Part shown: positions 54,119-60,708 of the stretch, one piece after another
Position numbering within the stretch: position 1 is the stretch's first letter
Layout: every line of letters begins with the position of its first letter
Assembly (NCBI GenBank): GCA_905182425.1
Contig: CAJJBP010000004.1
Coordinates: forward strand, 1-60,708
Length of the DNA: 60,708 bases
From: an uncultured Planktomarina sp.
Lineage (GTDB): Bacteria > Pseudomonadota > Alphaproteobacteria > Rhodobacterales > Rhodobacteraceae
Direction of reading: 5' to 3'
Made by a program: the position numbers and the translations under genes
Notes under the pieces: generated by a model
The model's database searches: none
What the model was told of the DNA's origin: nothing
Seen by the model: only the letters and a program-made list of their open reading frames with translations

Positions 54119-55486
54119 TTACCGCTGAGCATACCAAAGCCTGTGCCGTTCTCGCCAATGTGATACGTCATCGTCAGCACTAAGGACTGCATCTATGTCT
54201 AAAGTTCTAGCTTCTGCAGTGTCATCCTCATGCTTGCGATATTTCCAGGTTAGTATTTCCTCATCTATCTTTGAGATATGCTCGCCTACTTCCTCATAGA
54301 ACGCCCTGCGCATAGCCTCTTCTACCTCACCACTCTCACCGTAGGCATGATGTAAAATGAATGAGTCATGTACAGGCAAAGCAGGTGCATCCATACCAGC
54401 GAAGTGCAGCATGACACCTTCAGCGATATTGCTATCCATAAACTGCAGGTAATTACCAACACCCTTAAAGAAGTGGTCTGCTATTGGCTTGTGCGCTTTA
54501 ATGATACGATCACGTAACTCAGCCCAGTTCATGTCCAAGCCAGACATATCTATCTCGTTAGGGCAGCTCTTAAGTGGAGTGGATGCTTGAACCATAGCGT
54601 TGAATGCTTGCTTTACGATCTTGCGATGCTCACCGTCCAGCACCCTGTCATAAGCATCCTCAGAGCCAAGCTCCTTGTAGTTACTGTGATACAGGAGGTG
54701 TGGATTTAGCTGTGAGAAGTCAAACTCTGCAGTGCGCTTCTCATCTATAGTTATGTATTTGCGATACTCACTGGGTACGTTCTGCCACCAGCTACGATAG
54801 AAGCGTCCACCCTGTTTGAATGAACCATTGGAGAATATCCTCACAAGTGTACGCTGCGAGAAGTCTATTGGCTCTTTAGTGGCGTGATTGGCTATTCGTG
54901 CTTCAAGCTTAGTCAGTTCCGTGTCTTGCACCTCAAGGTCAAACCAGTGCTTGAGGAAGCATGAGTTGATCTTCTTAAGGCTTTCTCTGTGGCGCTCAGT
55001 GGCAGGAGTATCTTCATATTCTTGCAGCACTTTCCTACCATCAACCTTGTTACGTAGGATGATAGTTTCAGCATCTAAGTCAGGCTTAATTGAGATAGCT
55101 GGGTGTCCGTCTAGCTCTTGCAATCGTTCTAATAACTCATCTTTAGCTATAAAGCGTGTGAGACCACCCTGCAGCGTTACTCTATCATAATACCCCTCCT
55201 GAGTTACCTCAATAAAGCCAATCTTAAGAAGGCCATTAAACACAGCTATTGTCTGTTTGTAGGTAAGAAGAGGGTCACGGTATCTTGGGTTCTCTGAGTA
55301 CCAGCCACTACGCTTGTTGATGCTACACTCTCTGAAGGGAGTACTCTTTACAGCCTTCCACAGGTCAGTAAGCAAGACATGGACTGCATGTTCAAAGCGA
55401 AGCTGTTCATCAGCTGCACGGGAGCGTTTCCTACCCTCTGAGGCTTCTATACGTCTAATCACTTCTTTGGTGAGTTCGTCTATCAT
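54119..55486 (-). CDS. Compact family-A polymerase-like protein
   Basis: 455 residues with the catalytic landmarks of the DNA polymerase A / single-subunit RNA polymerase superfamily: motif A EFDFSQLNPHLLYH (254-267, D256), an O-helix-like HRKIVKQAFNAMVQAS (287-302, with Arg and Lys), a Q-helix-like QFMDSNIAEGVMLHF (348-362) and motif C PVHDSFILHH (371-380, D374). GRFYRSWWQNVPSEYRKYI precedes motif A. No 3'-5' or 5'-3' exonuclease domain; the N-terminal 200 residues are helical and include a winged-helix-like segment (YKQTIAVFNGLLKIGFIEV). It could be the replication or repair polymerase of a small mobile element. Enzyme activity is inferred from motifs only. Confidence 0.65.
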   Translation of the reverse strand: MIDELTKEVIRRIEASEGRKRSRAADEQLRFEHAVHVLLTDLWKAVKSTPFRECSINKRSGWYSENPRYRDPLLTYKQTIAVFNGLLKIGFIEVTQEGYYDRVTLQGGLTRFIAKDELLERLQELDGHPAISIKPDLDAETIILRNKVDGRKVLQEYEDTPATERHRESLKKINSCFLKHWFDLEVQDTELTKLEARIANHATKEPIDFSQRTLVRIFSNGSFKQGGRFYRSWWQNVPSEYRKYITIDEKRTAEFDFSQLNPHLLYHSNYKELGSEDAYDRVLDGEHRKIVKQAFNAMVQASTPLKSCPNEIDMSGLDMNWAELRDRIIKAHKPIADHFFKGVGNYLQFMDSNIAEGVMLHFAGMDAPALPVHDSFILHHAYGESGEVEEAMRRAFYEEVGEHISKIDEEILTWKYRKHEDDTAEARTLDIDAVLSADDDVSHWRERHRLWYAQR

Positions 55487-56183
55487 GTAGTAATTACTTT
55501 ACAGTTAATAAGTATCTTAGGCTTAGGATGAGTTAAGCTATCTTCATTATCACACCACCAGTTCCCCTATACTAGTAACGGTAAGCATTGGGAGACTAAA
55601 ACACTCTGTGTATAAACGCATATCCCACTTAACAACTATCTCTCAGTAGAAACCTGGAATGTTAATCAATTGGTTGTAGGTTATGCAGCAATAAACCTGT
55701 ATTTTAAAGGCAGTCCCAGTTATTTGGCACCAAAGGCCGGACTCGAACGGGCATACCTTTGCTGAGGTGATTTCTTCGCCCACTAATGTTCAAAAATAAG
55801 AAGTAACGCCCCTATGGATAACCCAAAAATAGCCCACGCACAGACCTTGCAAATCTTCCCATTAGAATAACTCCTTTCATATCTGCTGTCTGAGCTATGA
55901 CCAAAACTCCCAAATTAACAACTCCCCTCCCGATAAAAGGAACGTTGACTGTTAATCAAATGGTACTTGTTAAAAGCAAAGTTTTTTGGTTGAAAACCTG
56001 ATGTTCTAAATGAACCTCTCCCTTACCAACGGTGTGTTTGAAATAGGTGGCCTGTAATCACAGCAAAACCTGAAGAATCTTACCTACTTAATCCGTCATA
56101 TCAATGTGATTATTTTAATTGATTTAACATAAATTTAATGCCAATACGCTCATATTGATTTTTTTAAAAATGGCAGAGAATAA
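55487..56183. other. Spacer upstream of the polymerase-like gene and rpsU
   Basis: 697 bp, no supported gene. It contains a tRNA 3'-end fragment (55725-55752) and a weak relative of the 27-bp repeat (about 55690). Promoters for the divergent polymerase-like gene and rpsU are expected here. Confidence 0.4.
55725..55752 (-). other. tRNA 3'-end fragment, possible attachment site
   Basis: On the minus strand GCCCGTTCGAGTCCGGC forms a T-arm-like hairpin (one mismatch) with a TTCGAGT loop, followed by a seven-base CTTTGGT acceptor strand, G and CCA. No matching 5' acceptor (ACCAAAG), D arm or anticodon arm lies upstream. A lone tRNA 3' end is what tyrosine integrases leave at an att site. No integrase gene is visible nearby. 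Confidence 0.5.
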
Positions 56184-56384
56184 ATGCAAGTAAGTGTTCG
56201 TGATAATAATGTCGATCAGGCCCTTCGGGCCCTGAAGAAGAAGCTACAACGTGAGGGTGTGTTTCGTGAAATGAGGCTCAAGCAACATTTCGAGAAACCA
56301 TCTGAGAAAAAGGCCCGTCAGGCGAAAGAAGCCATTACACGTCAGCGTAAGCTCGCCCGTAAAAAAGCTGAGAGAGACGGCTAA
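56184..56384 (+). CDS. rpsU: 30S ribosomal protein S21
   Basis: 66 residues: [20 protein letters not shown] at the start, [20 protein letters not shown] in the middle, then a basic tail [14 protein letters not shown]. Full-length S21 of the alphaproteobacterial type. It binds the 30S platform and helps initiation. It lies between a polymerase-like gene and an insertion sequence, without other ribosomal genes. An intact housekeeping gene here suggests that the mobile block inserted beside it, or that this is an accessory S21 copy. Confidence 0.92.
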   Translation: MQVSVRDNNVDQALRALKKKLQREGVFREMRLKQHFEKPSEKKARQAKEAITRQRKLARKKAERDG

Positions 56385-56694
56385 TTCAAAAACTAAGGGG
56401 TAGTACATAAAAGGTAATGATTGAATAATATTCTAAATACTACTAGCCCGACTAATTAGTGTCACCCTAGCCAGAGGTTACCCACGTTTTCCCTTTCTTC
56501 TTTTCTAAACAGAACAGAAAATAGAAACTAAGGGTAATACTTTATTTTCGAAAGCTGAATAAGGGTGCTGTCAAACTAATGAGAACTTGCATCGGATTGC
56601 TGCCACAGGCTTCGTCAAGTTGTTTGCCCGGAGTTAAATATTCTCAGGAGCTAATACCCATCATGTCGAGTTGCGCTCAGGAGGCCATAGAAAG
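56385..56694. other. Spacer between rpsU and the IS element
   Basis: 310 bp. It contains the dispersed repeat copy at 56563-56609 and no supported gene. Confidence 0.35.
56563..56609 (+). repeat. Dispersed 45-bp repeat, copy 3
   Basis: GGGTGCTGTCAAACTAATGA starts a 47-bp segment ending TGCTGCCACAGG that matches 51502-51549 and partly 44701-44730. It may be a terminal remnant of an insertion sequence different from the adjacent IS6-type element. Confidence 0.55.
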
Positions 56695-57489
56695 GGTGTT
56701 GTCAGACAAAGTCTAACACCCGTAAAAGGCACCTCAAGTCAATCATCATGCGGCACAGAAATTGAACCACTCCGTGAGAGCGGCACTGCGTTTTTGCTTG
56801 AAGGATTGCTCTGCTTTCTAGATGTCTTTCATGGTTGAAGTGGTTATAGATTTGACTGTGATAACTGACAAATTTCTGAAGTGCCGCAACCGTCTTGAAA
56901 CGCTGCATCGCTCGTTCTCGTCGTCGAAATGGCAGATGTGAATTTTCGCATCTGTTGTTGGACCGGCCGCCGCAAAGCTGTCTGTCAGCAATTCCAATCT
57001 CACGAAAAGCCGCGCCGTAGGATGGCAACTTGTCTGTTGCGATAATCTTTGGTGATCCGTGCTTTCGCATTATTTTTATAAGGAACTTCTTCGCTGCAGC
57101 CTTGTTGCGTCGTTTTGTAACAAAGCATTCAAGAACTTCGCCTTCATGATCAACGGCGCGCCAAAGGTAAAATCTCTCACCGTTTATTTTGACGAAGACT
57201 TCATCCAGGTGCCATTGCCAGTTCGAGTGGCGCCCCAGCCTCTTCTTTCGGATTTCCTTAGCAAATTTTGCACCAAACCGATTTACCCAAAATCGTACAG
57301 TTTCGTGGCAAATATCAATTCCACGTTCATGCAAGATATCTTCAACTTGGCGGAAACTTAGCGGATAGCGAATGTAATACATAACCGCCAAGCGGATGAT
57401 TTTGGGCGAAGTCTTGAAATATTTGAAGGCGTTTTGTGTTGTCATTCAGAAAAATTAGGGGGCAACCAATGGGACGTCAAGTTTGTCTG
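56695..57489 (-). mobile_element. IS6-family insertion sequence, right end truncated
   Basis: Left terminus GGGTGTTGTCAGACAAAGTC at 56695. The opposite end shows TTTGTCTG at about 57482, the inner part of the inverted repeat, but the expected outer bases (ACAACACCC) are replaced by the start of the 164-bp element. About 0.8 kb with a single transposase gene fits IS6. The end of the transposase gene also folds into a GGGTGTT/AACACCC hairpin. Confidence 0.65.
56702..57445 (-). CDS. IS6-family DDE transposase
   Basis: 247 residues. YYIRYPLSFRQVEDILHERG helix-turn-helix, then DDE core: D in WHLDEVFVKINGERFYLWRA, D in IIATDKLPSYGAAFREIG, and E around NRCENSHLPFRRRERAMQRF. The W-HxDE-Y-KINGxxxYLWRAVD line is diagnostic for IS6/IS26-like transposases, which move by replicative cointegration. 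The frame is intact, so the element may still be active, though its right end looks damaged. The C-terminal tail (about 15 residues) may read into flanking sequence. Confidence 0.9.
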   Translation of the reverse strand: MTTQNAFKYFKTSPKIIRLAVMYYIRYPLSFRQVEDILHERGIDICHETVRFWVNRFGAKFAKEIRKKRLGRHSNWQWHLDEVFVKINGERFYLWRAVDHEGEVLECFVTKRRNKAAAKKFLIKIMRKHGSPKIIATDKLPSYGAAFREIGIADRQLCGGRSNNRCENSHLPFRRRERAMQRFKTVAALQKFVSYHSQIYNHFNHERHLESRAILQAKTQCRSHGVVQFLCRMMIDLRCLLRVLDFV

Positions 57490-57651
57490 GGGATTGCTTG
57501 TGGATGCTACCTCAACGAGGAAGGTGTCCCTTATTACTATCCCTTTCTCGTTAAAGAAGAAGGATAATAGTGTAGGTAGTGTAGGCTGTGTAGGCAAATC
57601 TGAAAAGTCCCCAGAGATCTCCCAGTAGAAAATTTCCAAAAATGCCTACAC
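57488..57651. repeat. 164-bp repeated element, copy 2
   Basis: Nearly identical to 6094-6257. The TGTAGG-rich arm at 57572-57596 pairs with GCCTACACTACCTAC at 57644-57658. It is wedged between the damaged IS end and the 3' end of the repeat-protein gene, whose original C-terminus seems to have been replaced. Confidence 0.6.
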
Positions 57652-57797
57652 TACCTACTTCGGCGGCTGCTGCTGCAGGTGCTTCTGTAGCTGCTGCTGC
57701 AGGTGCTGAACCTGGCGCGTAAGCTTTGCCATCAACAAATTCATAGCCGAATTGCTCAACTAGAACTTTATCAATGCCCGTTGGTTGACTGCTGCCG

Positions 57798-58013
57798 GTG
57801 CATTACCTGCTGCCGGTGCATTACCTGCTGCCGGTGCATTACCTGCTGCCGGTGCATTACCTGCTGCCGGTGCATTACCTGCTGCCGGTGCATTACCTGC
57901 TGCCGGTGCATTACCTGCTGCCGGTGCATTACCTGCTGCCGGTGCATTACCTGCTGCCGGTGCATTACCTGCTGCCGGTGCATTACCTGCTGCCGGTGCA
58001 TTACCTGCTGCCG
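57798..58013 (-). repeat. 18-bp tandem repeat array A (12 perfect units)
   Basis: Unit GTGCATTACCTGCTGCCG on the plus strand, twelve identical copies. On the coding strand it gives a repeated Pro-Ala-Ala-Gly-Asn-Ala. No variation between units, so expansion was recent or is an assembly product. Confidence 0.9.
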
Positions 58014-58092
58014 GTGAGCTTTGCCATCAACAAATTCATAGCCGAATTGCTCAACTAGAACTTTATCAATGCCCGTTGGTTGACTGCTGCCG

Positions 58093-58398
58093 GTGCATTA
58101 CCTGCTGCCGGTGCATTACCTGCTGCCGGTGCATTACCTGCTGCCGGTGCATTACCTGCTGCCGGTGCATTACCTGCTGCCGGTGCATTACCTGCTGCCG
58201 GTGCATTACCTGCTGCCGGTGCATTACCTGCTGCCGGTGCATTACCTGCTGCCGGTGCATTACCTGCTGCCGGTGCATTACCTGCTGCCGGTGCATTACC
58301 TGCTGCCGGTGCATTACCTGCTGCCGGTGCATTACCTGCTGCCGGTGCATTACCTGCTGCCGGTGCATTACCTGCTGCCGGTGCATTACCTGCTGCCG
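58093..58398 (-). repeat. 18-bp tandem repeat array B (17 perfect units)
   Basis: Same 18-bp unit as array A, seventeen identical copies. It is separated from array A by one 79-bp header. Here the hexapeptide frame is continuous with the upstream header (GIAYSPGTAPAPAPAPPAAG), confirming the coding strand. Confidence 0.9.
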
Positions 58399-58884
58399 GT
58401 GGCGCTGGCGCTGGTGCAGGTGCTGTACCTGGCGAATAAGCTATTCCACCAACAAATTCGTAGCCGAATTGCTCAACTAGAACTTTATCAATGCCCGTTG
58501 GTTGAGGTTCAGGAACCGCTACGGGCTGCTGGGAATGCTCCGCCTGGAACTTCCGCTCCTGGGAATGCTCCGCCCGGTGCTGGGAATGCTCCACCTGGAT
58601 GCTGGGAATGCTCCGCCCTACGGGAATCTCCGCCTGGCTGCTGGGAATGCTCCACCTGGATCGAATGCTCCGCCTGGATGCTGGGAATGCTCCACCTGGA
58701 TCGAATGCCCCGCCAACCTACTGGGAATTCTCCGCCCTGGGCTGGGAATGCTCCGCCTGGAACTTCGCCATCAGCGAAACCGCCATCTGGGAATGCTCCG
58801 CCTGGAGCTTCTCCATCAATTGGAACTTCGCCATCAGCAAAACCGCCATCTGGGAATGCTCCGCCTGGAACCGGTGCTGCTGGT

Positions 58885-60560
58885 ACAGGTGCCGTACCTG
58901 GCGCATAAGCTGTTCCATCCACAAAGTCCCAGCCATATTTCTCAACTAGGATCTTATTCATACCCGTTGGTTGAGGAACTACTACTGGTGCCACTGGGGA
59001 TTCTCCATCAGTTGGAGCTTCTCCATCAATTGGAGCTTCGCCAACTAAACCGCCATCTGGGAATGCTCCGCCTGGAACTTCGCCATCAGCGAAACCGCCA
59101 TCTGGGAATGCTCCGCCTGGAACTTCGCCATCAGCAAAACCGCCATCTGGGAATGCTCCGCCTGGAACTTCGCCATCAGCGAAACCGCCATCTGGGAATG
59201 CTCCGCCTGGAGCTCCCCTGGAACTTCGCCATCAGCAAAACCGCCATCTGGGAATGCTCCGCCTGGAACTTCTCCATCAGCGCCCGCCATCTTGGAATGC
59301 TCCGCCTGGAACTTCGCCATCAGCGAAACCGCCATCTGGGAATGCTCCGCCTGGAGCTTCTCCATCAATTGGAACTTCGCCATCAGCAAAACCGCCATCT
59401 GGGAATGCTCCGCCTGGAACCGGTGCTGCTGGTACAGGTGCCGTACCTGGCGCATAAGCTGTTCCATCCACAAAGTCCCAGCCATATTTCTCAACTAGGA
59501 TCTTATTCATACCCGTTGGTTGAGGAACTACTACTGGTGCCACTGGGGATTCTCCATCAGTTGGAGCTTCTCCATCAATTGGAGCTTCGCCAACTAAACC
59601 GCCATCTGGGAATGCTCCGCCTGGAACTTCGCCATCAGCAAACCGCCATCTGGGAATGCTCCGCCTGGAACTTCGCCATCAGCGAAACCGCCATCTTGGA
59701 ATGCTCCGCCTGGAACTTCGCCATCAGCGAAACCGCCATCTGGGAATGCTCCGCCTGGAACTTCTGCCATCAGCGCAAACCGCCATCTTGGAATGCTCCG
59801 CCTGGAACTTCGCCATCAGCGAAACCGCCATCTGGGAATGCTCCGCCTGGAGCTTCTCCATCAATTGGAACTTCGCCATCAGCAAAACCGCCATCTGGGA
59901 ATGCTCCGCCTGGAACCGGTGCTGCTGGTACAGGTGCCGTACCTGGCGCATAAGCTGTTCCATCCACAAAGTCCCAGCCATATTTCTCAACTAGGATCTT
60001 ATTCATACCCGTTGGTTGAGGAACTACTACTGGTGCCACTGGGGATTCTCCATCAGTTGGAGCTTCTCCATCAATTGGAGCTTCGCCAACTGAAACCGCC
60101 ATCTGGGAATGCTCCGCCTGGAACTTCGCCATCAGCGAAACCGCCATCTGGGAATGCTCCGCCTGGAACTTCGCCATCAGCGAAACCGCCATCTGGGAAT
60201 GCTCCGCCTGGAACTTCTCCATCCGAACCGCCATCTGGGAATGCTCCGCCTGGACTTCGCCATCACCGCCTGCGCATCTGGGAATGCTCCGCCTGGAACT
60301 TCTCCATCAGCGCCCGCCATCTTGGAATGCTCCGCCTGGAACTTCGCCATCAGCGAAACCGCCATCTGGGAATGCTCCGCCTGGAGCTTCTCCATCAATT
60401 GGAACTTCGCCATCAGCAAAACCGCCATCTGGGAATGCTCCGCCTGGAACCGGTGCTGCTGGTACAGGTGCCGTACCTGGCGCATAAGCTGTTCCATCCA
60501 CAAAGTCCCAGCCATATTTCTCAACTAGGATCTTATTCATACCCGTTGGTTGAGGTTCGG
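58885..60560 (-). repeat. Large modules of about 500-550 bp, four headers
   Basis: The CATACCCGTTGGTTGAGG boundary occurs at 58959, 59508, 60004 and 60538 (steps of 549, 496 and 534 bp). Each header is followed on the coding strand by the same order of PVPGGAFPDGG, EVPIDGEAPGG and further GGAFPDGG units. Copies of the header are virtually identical at DNA level. Confidence 0.8.
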
Positions 60561-60708
60561 GAATCGCTACTGGTGCTGGGAATGCTCCACCTGGATCGAA
60601 TGCTCCGCCACCTACTGGGAATTCTCCGCCCGGTGCTGGGAATGCTCCACCTGGATCGAATGCTCCGCCACCTGCTGGGAATGCTCCACCTGGAGCTGGG
60701 AATGCTCC

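Larger units (their letters stand above)
57652..60708 (-). pseudogene. Large Gly/Ala/Pro-rich modular repeat protein, 5' partial, frame-broken
   Basis: Coding sense is the minus strand, entering from beyond the window. Seven copies of a header of about 30 residues are present, e.g. PTGMNKILVEKYGWDFVDGT followed by AYAPGTAPVPA, near 60540, 60005, 59510, 58960, 58495, 58075 and 57780. Between headers lie low-complexity repeats: GGAFPDGGFADGEVP units in the first four, then PAAGNA hexapeptides. Each module is joined by small indels, so no single frame spans the region; assembly collapse of repeats is likely. The Pro/Gly composition suggests an extracellular or envelope protein, but no signal or anchor is in view. 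The 3' end runs into the 164-bp element. Confidence 0.6.

Noticed and set aside
55725..55810. Complete tRNA gene
   Set aside because: Only the T arm and 3' acceptor can be formed; no 5' acceptor, D arm or anticodon arm pairs upstream.
57798..58398. CRISPR array
   Set aside because: The 18-bp units are head-to-tail without unique spacers and encode a hexapeptide in frame with flanking protein sequence; no cas genes are nearby.
58502..59953. Long plus-strand protein across the repeat region
   Set aside because: The repeat DNA lacks stops in several frames. The header text makes sense only on the minus strand, so plus-strand frames are shadows.

Overview
The window looks like part of a marine alphaproteobacterial chromosome of moderate to low GC. 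The basis is the mix of catabolic genes (hydroxyectoine degradation, a SELENBP1-type methanethiol oxidase, a RraA-family protein, a GMC oxidoreductase), a short DksA/TraR-type zinc-finger protein, a short ribosomal protein S21 and HemP. No rRNA and no intact tRNA were seen, so the taxonomic placement is inference. Several genes are split by one-base shifts that mostly compensate, leaving near-normal gene lengths. That pattern fits consensus errors of a long-read or metagenome assembly at least as well as real gene decay.

Layout. 0-5.2 kb: the end of a prolyl-tRNA editing-type protein, a RraA-like protein, a small ORF coupled to hemP, an MFS transporter, and a PLP dehydratase divergent from a RidA-family imine deaminase. 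5.2-10.9 kb: an islet with glycan-modification genes (sugar C-methyltransferase, DegT aminotransferase, glycosyltransferase-like protein, SAM methyltransferase), bracketed by a 27-bp direct repeat and containing a 164-bp element that recurs at 57.5 kb. 11-19.6 kb: a hydrolase, then a sulfur/C1 cluster. It holds a DUF2182 membrane protein, a 2Fe-2S ferredoxin, methanethiol oxidase and an IclR regulator on the minus strand, and class III alcohol dehydrogenase (frame-broken), persulfide dioxygenase-like protein, type II sulfide:quinone oxidoreductase and a GFA-family protein on the plus strand. Together these could take methanethiol to formaldehyde and sulfide and dispose of both. 20-24 kb: eutC-eutB-eutE-like hydroxyectoine genes and an EamA exporter. 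24.7-28.1 kb: an operon of a duplicated DUF1538 membrane protein, two PII-like proteins and a coiled-coil protein.

28.5-50.6 kb is a mosaic of single metabolic genes: soluble aldose dehydrogenase, hydrolases, methyltransferases, 3-hydroxyisobutyrate dehydrogenase family, DUF1415, aminotransferases, amidase, quinone reductase, DksA/TraR, aldehyde dehydrogenase, GMC oxidoreductase and carbon-nitrogen hydrolase. NTF2-like and DUF1330 small proteins lie among them. 48.4-51.4 kb also carries remnants of MORN, pirin and acyl-CoA synthetase genes. 53.4-57.7 kb looks mobile: two tiny cysteine-rich proteins, a compact family-A polymerase-like protein, a tRNA 3'-end fragment, rpsU, an IS6-type insertion sequence and the second 164-bp element. 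From 57.65 kb to the end a large Gly/Ala/Pro-rich repeat protein runs on the minus strand, with its 5' end outside the window.

The strongest candidates for undescribed biology are the DUF1538-PII-PII-coiled-coil operon, the methanethiol/sulfide cluster with ferredoxin and DUF2182 as partners, and the mini family-A polymerase with its small companions.
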